This document shows, piece after piece, positions 48,263 through 57,357 of a stretch of DNA of 64,000 bases. The notes beneath the pieces are model-generated. The model did no database searches. It was not told the origin of the DNA and saw only the letters and a list, made by a program, of their open reading frames with translations. The DNA is taken from NCBI RefSeq assembly GCF_902809855.1, contig NZ_CADDWJ010000001.1, positions 62,001 through 126,000 on the forward strand, given 5' to 3'. The position numbers and the translations under genes were made by a program. The DNA comes from Acinetobacter sp. Marseille-Q1618 (GTDB lineage: Bacteria; Pseudomonadota; Gammaproteobacteria; Pseudomonadales; Moraxellaceae). Each line of letters starts with the position of its first letter. Position 1 is the first letter of the stretch.

Positions 48263-48466
48263 TCATAATTTAATGAATTTTGGTATGCTCATGACGACAA
48301 TACCCACAACAATTAATAAAGTAATATTTTCAATAAAATAAGGGTAGACCATTAACACGATTCCACAAACTAGCGCCATTGTATGCTGTTGTTTCTTACC
48401 GTAAATAAAATAACCTAAGCCAATCGAGCTAAATAACACGCCTAATAATAAAACGCTGACATTCAT
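48263..48466 (-). CDS. Small membrane protein, 67 residues
   Basis: Two predicted helices (SVLLLGVLFSSIGLGYFIYG and ALVCGIVLMVYPYFIENITLLIVVGIVVM) make up nearly the whole protein. No family is recognised. The ribosome site is weak, but the hydrophobic pattern is clear and the gene stands alone, convergent with the cyclase. Confidence 0.55.
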   Translation of the reverse strand: MNVSVLLLGVLFSSIGLGYFIYGKKQQHTMALVCGIVLMVYPYFIENITLLIVVGIVVMSIPKFIKL

Positions 48467-48599
48467 TTTTTCGCTATGCTTTGCTGAAAAAATCAGTATG
48501 ACGTATCTAACTGAAGCTATACTTAAAAACAGCTCATTCTTTATCTATTTGAAAAAGTATGTTGCCTAGATGATTTTGATTTAAAACAAGAGAAAAGTT

Positions 48600-49088
48600 A
48601 TGTCGGTGATTTTACCTGTTGCACAACGTGGAGAAGCTGTTTTAACGCTTGTTGCTGCATCTGTTGCTGAAACTGAATTTGCTAGTGAGTGGCTGCAACA
48701 ATTGGCTGCTGCCTTACATGCCACAATGTTACAGAGAAATGGTGTCGGCATCGCTGCACCACAAGTGTATATTTCCAAAAGAATCATCATTGTGGCATCT
48801 CGTCCAAATCCTCGCTATCCAGATGCACCAGAGATGGATGCTGTAGTGATGGTGAATCCTGAAATTTTATCATTTTCCCAACAAACAGTTTTAGGTGAAG
48901 AGGGATGTTTGAGTGTACCTGATGAGCGTGGACAAGTTTGTCGTGCTGAACAGATCGCAGTGCGATATTTTAGTTTGCATGGTGAACAAGTCGAAACGAC
49001 ATTTTCAGGTTTTCCAGCTCGAATTGTGCAACATGAAGTTGATCATTTGAATGGTGTGTTATTTGTAGATCGGCTTGGAGCAAAATAA
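48600..49088 (+). CDS. def: Peptide deformylase
   Basis: It removes the formyl group from nascent N-terminal Met. It is 162 residues long, with the three family motifs in place: GVGIAAPQ (48-55), EEGCLSVPD with the metal ligand Cys103, and QHEVDHLNG with His145, Glu146, His149. It may be a second deformylase gene (def2-like), because the canonical def is usually next to fmt and here it is not. Its own ATG lies at the start of the frame. Confidence 0.93.
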   Translation: MSVILPVAQRGEAVLTLVAASVAETEFASEWLQQLAAALHATMLQRNGVGIAAPQVYISKRIIIVASRPNPRYPDAPEMDAVVMVNPEILSFSQQTVLGEEGCLSVPDERGQVCRAEQIAVRYFSLHGEQVETTFSGFPARIVQHEVDHLNGVLFVDRLGAK

Positions 49089-49189
49089 TAAAGAGTTATT
49101 GGTTTTTATTTTGCTATATAGCTTATTTCTATCTGATTAATTTTTAAGATAGGTATAATAAGGTAATTATGTAATGCTAGGGCGAATGT

Positions 49190-49483
49190 ATGAAAGCTGA
49201 ATTTCAACAAGGTAAAATTAAACAATATCATGCTGATAAAGGTTTTGGTTTTATTGGTGGACTTGAACAAGATATTTTTTTTCATATTTCTGATTTTCCA
49301 CTGGCAGATGGTGAACCAAAGCGTAATGAGCGTGTGAAGTTTGTTGTGGTTGAAAATAATGGCAAGTTAAAAGCGACCAAAATTGAGCGAGTAGAAGACA
49401 ATTCAGCTAAAGCGAAAAAGACCAAAGTGGTGAAGCATAATAATGCGATTACGGATACTTTACTGTCGAATTTTAGAAAATAA
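49190..49483 (+). CDS. Cold-shock-domain protein
   Basis: A 97-residue protein. The CSD is at residues 6-65, with the RNA-binding motifs KGFGFI and DIFFHISDF. A basic C-terminal tail (AKAKKTKVVKH) follows, longer than in E. coli CspA, so it may resemble the CspD/DUF1294-type or a cold-shock-like RNA chaperone. The ribosome site is AGGG, five bases before the ATG. Confidence 0.85.
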   Translation: MKAEFQQGKIKQYHADKGFGFIGGLEQDIFFHISDFPLADGEPKRNERVKFVVVENNGKLKATKIERVEDNSAKAKKTKVVKHNNAITDTLLSNFRK

Positions 49484-49504
49484 TTAATCGCTTAAAAGAT
49501 ATTT

Positions 49505-49542
49505 TCCTCCTTTTTAGTTGAATGTTTTATTGAAAGGGAGGA
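49505..49542. repeat. Left hairpin of the nuclease island
   Basis: TCCTCC/GGAGGA arms with T-rich and A-rich inner flanks (TTTTT, AAAG). The sequence resembles the CCTCCCTTT/AAAGGGAGG hairpin at the island's right edge. Confidence 0.55.
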
Positions 49543-49568
49543 CTAAATCTATTGGGATAATAAAAATA

Positions 49569-49913
49569 ATGAAACCGTATAATAAGAGTTTAAAACAGGC
49601 ATCTCGTGATCTGCGAAATAATATGACTGAGGCTGAAAAGTTATTGTAGTCAAAACTTCGGAATAAGCAAATTTTAGGTTTGCAGTTTTATCGGCAGAAA
49701 CCAATTTTAAATTTCATTGTAGATTTTTACTGTCCTGCTGCCAATTTGGTCATTGAATGTGATGGTAGTCAGCACTATACAGTAGATGGGTTAGAGGCTG
49801 ATCGGATCAGGGATGAAGCTTTAGCGCAGTTGGGATTAAATGTGCTGAGATTTTATAATGGGCAGGTGATGGGGGTTGAACAAGTCTTCAAAGTATCAGA
49901 AAATAAATTTTAA
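49569..49913 (+). pseudogene. DUF559 endonuclease-like gene with an internal stop
   Basis: Frame 49569-49913 (115 codons) encodes a DUF559 (Vsr-like, PD-(D/E)XK) protein, but codon 27 is TAG (49647-49649), within TTATTGTAGTCAAAACTT. Members of this family have a conserved Trp here (LLWxxLR), so TGG to TAG is the simplest change. The part after the stop has NFIVDFYCPAANLVIECDGS with the nuclease Asp/Glu-Cys-Asp-Gly motif and LGLNVLRFYN. Without readthrough or a later start, the N-terminal helix is lost; a TTG at 49680 could begin the core. Confidence 0.85.
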
Positions 49914-49934
49914 TAAATTAAAGCTATCTAAACT

Positions 49935-51409
49935 ATGATTTTTTCAAGACTTTATATACAAGAATGCATTGACTTGATAAGAGATAAAAATAGTAACATC
50001 AAACAACTATTACAAATGCTTAACTCAAATGATAAGCAAGCATTAGATGCGATGTGGGAAATTGTAATTTCAGCAGAATTATCTAAATTAGGAAATATTG
50101 AATTAGAAAAAGATTATAGTGGAAATGGTACTGGTTTTAAGCCAGACATACTTTTTACCAATCATAAATTTGATTTCTTAGCAGATATAAAATGTATTTC
50201 TGATCACAATAAACATGATAATAATAGGATTGGAGAGTTACAGTTATTAATTTATAAATATTTTTCAAATCTGGGATTAACTAATTTTTCATGTCATCTT
50301 GATATTGAGGATATTTGTACAGAAAATAGGAATGGAAAATCAATTGATTTGAAATTGCCTAAAGATATTTTAGGGTGTTTTCACGAAAAGATTAAAAACA
50401 AACTTAAATTAGATCAATTATATTATGATTTTAAGGATCTAGGTGATTATAAAGGATTATGTTTCAGTTTAAGAGTCAGTTTGAATGATAAATTCTCTAC
50501 AGCGCATCATTCTAGTTATACCGTATCTGAAGATGATAGAAATACAACTCTCTATAACACACTTAATAAACATTACAAGCAGATAAGTTTCTATGATGGT
50601 TTTAAGGGTTTTATTGTTTGTGATGGTGATTATCAGCTTTTTAGACAAAAAAATATGGTGGTAGGCAATATTCAACATTTGAGTCTGTTTGTACTGCTTA
50701 TTTAAAACAAAAAGTTAAAGTTGGATTTATTATTGGAATTTGGATTGAAAGCAGGACGGGAATTTATGATAGAGGCAATGATGTTAAATATAGAATATTT
50801 TGCTCAGGTACGAGAGAAAAGCAAGAGTTAGAAATACTATTTGGTAAAATTATTGAAAGTTTACCTGAAGTAATTAGATCACCCGTAAATGCAAAAAATT
50901 TATTGTTATCAAAGAATAAATATGGAAATGGTTCAATAGGATATAATATAAAGTCAAAAAAAACTGAAACAACTTTTGGTTTTAGTTTGAGAGAAATACA
51001 AAGTTGTTTAGCAGGTTATAAAACATTAAAGGCTGATGAAAAATATAATATGTTTCCATATATAACATCTCAAAATTTAGCCTGTATATGGATTGATCAA
51101 GATGTACATAAGGAAGACTATTATTTTAATTTTCAGTGCTCTGAAACAACAGTTTTAAAAGTAGATCAAACTATAAATGACTATGATGTAGTAATTTCTC
51201 TTAATGGTTTTTTAGAATTAATGATTGGTACAATACAGTTTAAGTCTTTTGAGGAAGAGTTTATTCTTAAGAATGATTTAAAATCAAATTTATTTAAGGA
51301 TCAATATGATAGTGGTTTTTTAATAAAAAATGCTAGGTTAATTAAATATAATGAAATTGGATTCAATTTCGATACTTTGAAAAGCCCCCTTATTTCCGAT
51401 TTTATTTAA
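49935..51409 (+). pseudogene. PD-(D/E)XK nuclease-like gene broken by a poly-A frameshift
   Basis: Two parts in different frames make one protein of about 490 residues. The first part runs from the ATG at 49935 and carries GFKPDILF and FLADIKCISD, a PD-(D/E)XK pattern. The second part is open from 50645 in another frame (KYGGRQYSTFESVCTAYLKQ) through to the stop at 51409. Joining needs one extra A in the run of seven A at 50647-50653. It is very AT-rich. I do not recognise a named family; a restriction-type or defence nuclease is inference. Its last codons overlap the repeats. Confidence 0.8.
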
Positions 51410-51419
51410 TCCCTCTCAA

Positions 51420-51440
51420 CCTCCCTTTAAAAAAGGGAGG
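51420..51440. repeat. Right hairpin 1 of the nuclease island (CCTCCC type)
   Basis: A perfect 9-bp stem CCTCCCTTT/AAAGGGAGG with a 3-nt loop. It shares the CCTCC...GGAGG arms with the hairpin at 49505. It may also end transcription of metH or the nuclease. Confidence 0.7.
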
Positions 51441-51472
51441 AGCTCTCACATAATTCATTGGATACGCGAAAG

Positions 51473-51493
51473 TCCCCCTTTGCAAAAGGGGGA
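51473..51493. repeat. Right hairpin 2 (CCCCC type)
   Basis: A perfect 9-bp stem TCCCCCTTT/AAAGGGGGA with loop GCA. The flanks GCGAAAG and TTTAGGGGGATT continue the repeat-like pattern. The start of the nuclease tail (AAAGCCCCCTTATTTCC near 51380) is a degenerate copy. Confidence 0.7.
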
Positions 51494-51524
51494 TTTAGGG
51501 GGATTAATTTTGAAGTAGAAAAAA

Positions 51525-54500
51525 TTACTGAACCGAATCATCCAAATTCGGCGCTAACCAACGCTTCGCTTCATCCATTTTCCAACCCTTACGCTGCGCA
51601 TAATCTTCAAGCTGATCCTGAGCAATTTTACCCACGTTAAAGTATTGGCTTTCAGGGTTTGCATAATAGAAACCACTCACAGAAGAAGGTGGCCACATCG
51701 CAAAACTTGTGGTCAACTGCGTACCGATCTTATCAGTAGAACCTAACCAGTCAAACAAAGATGCTTTTTCAGAATGCTCAGGACAAGCAGGGTAACCTGG
51801 TGCTGGGCGAATCCCGACATACTTCTCTTTAATCAACTCTTCATTACTTAAGGTTTCAGATGCTTGGTTACCCCAGAACTCTTTACGGATACGCTCATGC
51901 AAATGTTCCGCAAAAGCTTCTGCAAAACGGTCACCTAAAGATTGCGCAAGAATCGCAGAGTAGTCATCACCTTTGGCTTTGAACTCATGCGCCATTTCTT
52001 CTGCACCAAAGATCGACACGGTGAAACCACCTAACCAGTCCTCAGCTTGATCTTTGCTCGCAATAAAGTCAGCCAAAGACAAGTTTGGTTTACCTGTCAC
52101 TTTGTCAGACTGCTGACGCAAATGATGGAAAGTATGCGTCACAGCTTGCCCATCTTCTGTATAAACTTCAACCGAATCCGCAGCAGAACGGTTAGCAGGG
52201 TAGATACCAAACACTGCACGCGCATCAAAGCGTTTATTGTCAATAATGTCTTTCAACATTGCTTGGGCTTGGTTATACAAATCAGTCGCAGCTTCACCGA
52301 CTACTTCATCGTTGAGGATTGCAGGGAATTTACCTGCCAAACTCCAAGAAATAAAGAACGGTGTCCAGTCGAAGTATTCCACCAAAGTTTCCAATGGATA
52401 ATTGGTGATGGTTTGCGTTCCGATGAAGTTTGGCTTCACAGGTTTGTTGGCTGCAAAATCAATTTTTAAGCCATTTTCAATAGACTCAGCATAAGACAAT
52501 TTTGCTGCTTTCGGTTGTTTATTGGCAATACGCTCACGCACTTTTGCATATTCAGCGCGATGTTCAGCAACGAAAGCAGGCTTCATTTCTTTGGACAATA
52601 ATGTGGTTGCCACACCGACTGCACGAGAAGCATCGGCAACATAGATCACTGCATCATTTGAATATTGCGGGTCGATTTTTACCGCAGTATGTGCTTTAGA
52701 GGTGGTTGCGCCACCGATCAATAAAGGAATGTTAAAACCTTTACGTTGCATCTCTTTGGCAACAAAAACCATTTCATCCAGCGATGGTGTAATTAAACCT
52801 GACAAACCGATAATATCGACATTTTCATCAATTGCGGTTTGCAAAATTTTCTCAGCAGGTACCATTACGCCCAAGTCAATGATGTCATAACCATTACAGC
52901 CTAAAACCACACCCACGATATTTTTACCAATATCATGTACATCGCCTTTTACGGTTGCCATCAGGACTTTACCTTTAGACTGACCGCCAGATTTTTCAGC
53001 TTCAATGAATGGGTTCAACCAAGCTACAGCTTGCTTCATTACACGGGCAGATTTGACCACTTGTGGTAAGAACATTTTACCTGAACCAAACAAGTCGCCA
53101 ACCACGTTCATGCCGTCCATCAGTGGGCCTTCGATCACATCGAGAGGGCGTTTGGATTTTAAGCGAGCTTCTTCAGTATCTTCATCAATAAAAGTCGTGA
53201 TGCCTTTGACTAAGGCATATTCCAGACGTTTTTCTACACTCTCATTACGCCATTCGAGGTTTTCAACTTGTTTTTGTGCTGCACCTTGACCACGATATTT
53301 TTCTGCAACTTCAAGCAATTTTTCAGTGGCATCATGTTGGCTTTCACCTTGATTCTGATTCAGAATCACATCTTCAACCGCAGCTTTTAGTTCAGGGTCA
53401 ATATCATCGTAAATCGCCATTTGACCAGCATTGACGATCCCCATGGTCATGCCTTGCTTGATGGCATGATAAAGGAATACCGAGTGAATCGCTTCACGTA
53501 CAGGTTCATTACCACGAAATGAGAATGAAACGTTGGATACACCACCTGAAATCATGGCGTGTGGCAGGTTTTGTTTGATCCAGCCAGTCGCCTCAATGAA
53601 ATCTACTGCATAGTTGTTATGTTCTTCGATCCCTGTTGCCACAGCAAATACGTTCGGGTCAAAGATAATGTCTTCAGCAGGGAAGCCAACATCATTGACC
53701 AATACATCATAAGAGCGTTTACAAATTTCTTTTTTACGTGCCGCAGTATCTGCCTGACCATTTTCATCAAATGCCATAACAATCACGGCTGCACCATACT
53801 GACGACATAAACGTGCTTTATGCACAAATTCGTCATAGCCTTCTTTGAGCGAGATCGAGTTCACCACAGGCTTACCTTGAACGCATTTCAAACCTGCTTC
53901 AATGATTTCCCATTTAGATGAGTCGATCATGATTGGCACTTTGGAAATTTCAGGTTCAGAAGCCACCAGATTAAGGAAATGCACCATCGCAGCTTGCGAG
54001 TCGAGCATCCCTTCATCCATGTTAATGTCGATCACTTGCGCACCTGCAACCACTTGTTGCAAGGCAACGTCTAAAGCTTCAGCGAAGTTTTCTTCACGGA
54101 TTAAACGTAAAAATTTCTTTGAACCTGTAACGTTGGTACGCTCACCGACATTCACAAACAAAGAATCATCATAAATGTTAAATGGCTCTAAACCACTCAA
54201 ACGACATGCAGGTTTAGTCTCAGGCACTTGACGTGGTTTAATATCTTTTACAGCATTGGCAATGGCGCGGATATGATCAGGCGTGGTACCACAGCAACCG
54301 CCTGTGATATTGATCAAACCACTTTCCGCAAACTCTTTTAAGAATGCTGCGGTTTGTTCAGGAGTTTCATCATAACCACCAAACGCATTTGGCAAACCTG
54401 CGTTTGGATGTGCTGAAACAAAAGTATCTGCAACATCAGATACTGTTTTTACGTGTGGGCGCATAGCATCAGCACCGAGCGCACAGTTAAAACCGATCGA

Positions 54501-55214
54501 CAACAAATCACCATGACGTACTGAGTTCCAGAACGCTTCTGCCGTTTGACCTGTCAAAGTACGCCCTGAAGCATCGGTAATCGTGCCTGAAATCATTAGT
54601 GGTAATTCATAACCGATTTGATGAAAGACTTCTTTGACTGCAAAAATCGCTGCTTTACAGTTTAAAGTGTCGAAAACTGTTTCAATCAGCAGAATATCTG
54701 CACCACCTTCGATGAGGGCATGTGCAGCCTCAATATAGTTTTCTTTGAGTTCATCAAAAGTAATGTTACGAAAAGCAGGATCATTCACATTCGGTGAAAT
54801 TGAACAGGTACGTGATGTTGGCCCCAACACACCTGCCACAAAACGTGGTTTATCAGGCGTTGAGTATTTCAAACAAGCTGCTTTGGCAATACGTGCTGCT
54901 TCACGGTTGATCTCAGGGACGAGGTCTTCCATGTGATAGTCAGACATAGAGACACGTGTACCATTGAACGAGTTCGTTTCAATGATATCTGCGCCTGCAT
55001 CTAAATACGCTTCATGAATGCCTTGAATGATTTGTGGTTGGGTCAATACCAAAAGGTCATTGTTGCCTTTTAAGTCCGAAGCCCAATCGGCAAAACGCTC
55101 ACCACGATAGTCGGCTTCTTCAAGTTTATGACGCTGAATCATGGTACCCATAGCACCATCAATAATCAGAATCCGTTGAGCCAGTAGCTCTTTTAGAGTG
55201 GTAAGCGTGGACAT
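51525..55214 (-). CDS. metH: Cobalamin-dependent methionine synthase
   Basis: It transfers a methyl group from 5-methyltetrahydrofolate to homocysteine with methylcobalamin. The chosen start gives 1229 residues, against 1227 in E. coli; the frame extends 25 codons further to another ATG, which lacks a ribosome site. Four modules are visible: the homocysteine domain ([15 protein letters not shown] zinc cysteines), the pterin-binding domain ([14 protein letters not shown]), the B12 domain with [19 protein letters not shown], and the AdoMet activation domain ending in [15 protein letters not shown]. Genes downstream on the minus strand are the nuclease remnants, so it is a single-gene unit. Confidence 0.97.
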   Translation of the reverse strand: MSTLTTLKELLAQRILIIDGAMGTMIQRHKLEEADYRGERFADWASDLKGNNDLLVLTQPQIIQGIHEAYLDAGADIIETNSFNGTRVSMSDYHMEDLVPEINREAARIAKAACLKYSTPDKPRFVAGVLGPTSRTCSISPNVNDPAFRNITFDELKENYIEAAHALIEGGADILLIETVFDTLNCKAAIFAVKEVFHQIGYELPLMISGTITDASGRTLTGQTAEAFWNSVRHGDLLSIGFNCALGADAMRPHVKTVSDVADTFVSAHPNAGLPNAFGGYDETPEQTAAFLKEFAESGLINITGGCCGTTPDHIRAIANAVKDIKPRQVPETKPACRLSGLEPFNIYDDSLFVNVGERTNVTGSKKFLRLIREENFAEALDVALQQVVAGAQVIDINMDEGMLDSQAAMVHFLNLVASEPEISKVPIMIDSSKWEIIEAGLKCVQGKPVVNSISLKEGYDEFVHKARLCRQYGAAVIVMAFDENGQADTAARKKEICKRSYDVLVNDVGFPAEDIIFDPNVFAVATGIEEHNNYAVDFIEATGWIKQNLPHAMISGGVSNVSFSFRGNEPVREAIHSVFLYHAIKQGMTMGIVNAGQMAIYDDIDPELKAAVEDVILNQNQGESQHDATEKLLEVAEKYRGQGAAQKQVENLEWRNESVEKRLEYALVKGITTFIDEDTEEARLKSKRPLDVIEGPLMDGMNVVGDLFGSGKMFLPQVVKSARVMKQAVAWLNPFIEAEKSGGQSKGKVLMATVKGDVHDIGKNIVGVVLGCNGYDIIDLGVMVPAEKILQTAIDENVDIIGLSGLITPSLDEMVFVAKEMQRKGFNIPLLIGGATTSKAHTAVKIDPQYSNDAVIYVADASRAVGVATTLLSKEMKPAFVAEHRAEYAKVRERIANKQPKAAKLSYAESIENGLKIDFAANKPVKPNFIGTQTITNYPLETLVEYFDWTPFFISWSLAGKFPAILNDEVVGEAATDLYNQAQAMLKDIIDNKRFDARAVFGIYPANRSAADSVEVYTEDGQAVTHTFHHLRQQSDKVTGKPNLSLADFIASKDQAEDWLGGFTVSIFGAEEMAHEFKAKGDDYSAILAQSLGDRFAEAFAEHLHERIRKEFWGNQASETLSNEELIKEKYVGIRPAPGYPACPEHSEKASLFDWLGSTDKIGTQLTTSFAMWPPSSVSGFYYANPESQYFNVGKIAQDQLEDYAQRKGWKMDEAKRWLAPNLDDSVQ

Positions 55215-55606
55215 AAATAACCCAATCCGATGGAATATAAAATCGGCATATATGTTAGCAGAATTCACATCAGTTTTATTGTTATTCATGCTTAGAGGGG
55301 CTTAAATTATTTTTTTGCTGCCCTTTTATCAGCAATTTTTGAGAAAAATAAATGTATTTGTTCTTGAATATTCATGTAAATGTCATGCTCTAAGTGTAAA
55401 TTGCTTCGCCCAAAAAAATAATCTGCAATTTTTTATTGCAAATATTACAAATATTTCAAGAGCTAAAAACAATGAAAAGTGTGCTTAAATGCTAATTAAA
55501 ATTATTTAAGTATTTGAATTTAAATATTTAAATTAATTTTTTCATGATTTGTTGTGATTCTTAATATATATGATTCAGCAAAAATGTTGCTTTATATGAT
55601 AGTTAT
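55215..55606. other. metH-pit divergent intergenic region
   Basis: AT-rich and without a gene. It holds the Pho box described separately at its right end. No riboswitch is recognised before metH. Confidence 0.45.
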
Positions 55607-55624
55607 TTGTCATATAATTGTCAC
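55607..55624 (+). promoter_or_regulatory. Pho box upstream of the phosphate transporter gene
   Basis: TTGTCATATAATTGTCAC consists of two 11-bp-spaced TTGTCA repeats and matches the PhoB consensus CTGTCATAAATCTGTCAC at about 15 of 18 positions, by my count. It ends 50 bp before the ATG. It suggests induction under phosphate limitation. Confidence 0.7.
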
Positions 55625-55673
55625 AATTTAATTGAACAATAAGCGCATTTTATTATCCGCTTAAACCGTCTGC

Positions 55674-57296
55674 ATGAATTCTAATTTACCTCCCGTTTCA
55701 GATGCATCACACTCATCGACTCCAAATAAGTCGACGAATGTTCATGTTCCGACACCAAAGTTTTTTATGCCGGTGTTTCTTACGATTATTATTTCAACAC
55801 TTATTTATATCGGTGTTCAGCTTTCTGCTGATTTGGCGCATGTGCCGCCTTTAAGCTTATATTCGGTTGTATTGCTTGCGACTGCTTTATTTATTGCGTT
55901 GGGTTTTGAGTTTGTAAATGGTTTCCATGATACAGCCAATGCTGTCGCAACGGTCATCTATACCAATGCATTGCCTGCGCCTGTTGCAGTGATGTGGGCT
56001 GGTTTCTGTAACTTTCTTGGGGTTATGGTGGCAAGTGGTGCGGTAGCTTATGGCATCATCGCATTACTGCCTGTTGAACTCATTATGAATGTGGGAAGTG
56101 GTGCTGGCTTTGCCATGGTCTTTGCCATGTTGATTGCAGCGATCTTATGGAATTTAGGCACTTGGTTCTTAGGCATCCCAGCGTCAAGCTCACATACGTT
56201 AATTGGTTCGATTTTAGGTGTGGGAATCATGAACTACATTTTGCACTCGGCAAGTGGTGCAAGTGGTGTAGACATGGATCAAGTCATGAAAGTGGGTAAG
56301 GCTTTATTGTTCTCTCCATTGATTGGTTTTGCCTTTGCTGCTGTTGTGTTCTTGATTGTGAAAAAGATTTTCAAGAAACAATTGGAGTTATTCCAACCAC
56401 CACAAGGTAATAAGCCGCCACCGCCTTTGATTCGTGCGATTTTGATTTTCACATGTACAGGGGTGAGTTTTGCGCATGGTTCAAACGATGGTCAAAAAGG
56501 TATGGGGTTGATCATGTTGATTTTGATCGGTTTAGTACCATTGGCATATTCTTTGAATAAGAACTTAGATCAGCAACATTTACAATCTTTCTCTCAACTA
56601 TCTGAACAGACAGCATCTGCAATCTATGCACAGCATTCAGATATTCCAGATGAGCAAGCACGTAATACCATTACCAAATATATTCAAACCAAAGAAATCA
56701 CACCTGAAGTTGTGCCTGCTTTGGCAAGTTTGACTGATCATTTGGGTGAGCGTGTTGGTAAATTTGGTGACTTAAAAGATATTCCTGAGTCTGAAGTTTC
56801 ATCGTTGCGTAATGATATGTACTTAAGTACAACAGCTTTTAAACGTTTGGATAAAGCTGAGCAATTGCCAAAAATGGATGAAGCACAAGCAAAAACAGTG
56901 AAAGAGTATCGTAAGAATCTTGATTCATTCCTACAGTATATTCCGACTTGGGTGAAAGTAGCCGTAGCATTGGCACTTGGTCTAGGCACAATGGTGGGTT
57001 GGAAGCGTATTGTGGTTACTGTGGGTGAGCGTATTGGTAAACATCATATGACCTATGGTCAAGGGATGTCAGCTGAACTTGTGGCGATGTCGACAATTGC
57101 AGCAGCTGATGGTTTTGGTATGCCTGTTTCTACAACGCATGTTTTAAACTCTGCTGTAGCAGGGACTATGGTTGCAAATAAATCAGGTCTAAACTTTAAT
57201 ACCGTTAAAACCATTCTTTCCGCTTGGATTTTCACATTACCCGCAACGATCTGTTTATCAGGTGCTTTGTATTGGTTGTTATTAAAAGTATTTTAA
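55674..57296 (+). CDS. PiT-family inorganic phosphate transporter
   Basis: A 540-residue membrane transporter with the two PiT signature repeats: GFEFVNGFHDTANAVATVIY in the first half and GMPVSTTHVLNSAVAGTMV in the second. It has about ten helices. Between the halves is a long hydrophilic domain (about residues 285-420). PitA and PitB in E. coli carry metal-phosphate by proton symport. The Pho box suggests the scavenging role is phosphate-controlled. A strong terminator follows. Confidence 0.92.
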   Translation: MNSNLPPVSDASHSSTPNKSTNVHVPTPKFFMPVFLTIIISTLIYIGVQLSADLAHVPPLSLYSVVLLATALFIALGFEFVNGFHDTANAVATVIYTNALPAPVAVMWAGFCNFLGVMVASGAVAYGIIALLPVELIMNVGSGAGFAMVFAMLIAAILWNLGTWFLGIPASSSHTLIGSILGVGIMNYILHSASGASGVDMDQVMKVGKALLFSPLIGFAFAAVVFLIVKKIFKKQLELFQPPQGNKPPPPLIRAILIFTCTGVSFAHGSNDGQKGMGLIMLILIGLVPLAYSLNKNLDQQHLQSFSQLSEQTASAIYAQHSDIPDEQARNTITKYIQTKEITPEVVPALASLTDHLGERVGKFGDLKDIPESEVSSLRNDMYLSTTAFKRLDKAEQLPKMDEAQAKTVKEYRKNLDSFLQYIPTWVKVAVALALGLGTMVGWKRIVVTVGERIGKHHMTYGQGMSAELVAMSTIAAADGFGMPVSTTHVLNSAVAGTMVANKSGLNFNTVKTILSAWIFTLPATICLSGALYWLLLKVF

Positions 57297-57324
57297 TAAC
57301 GAGATGAATGTTTGAAGTTCAATA

Positions 57325-57350
57325 AAAAACGCTGCAATCGCAGCGTTTTT
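57325..57350. terminator. Bidirectional intrinsic terminator
   Basis: AAAAACGCTGC/GCAGCGTTTTT with loop AATC, between the pit gene and the convergent 57358 gene. Confidence 0.95.
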
Positions 57351-57357
57351 TATAGGA

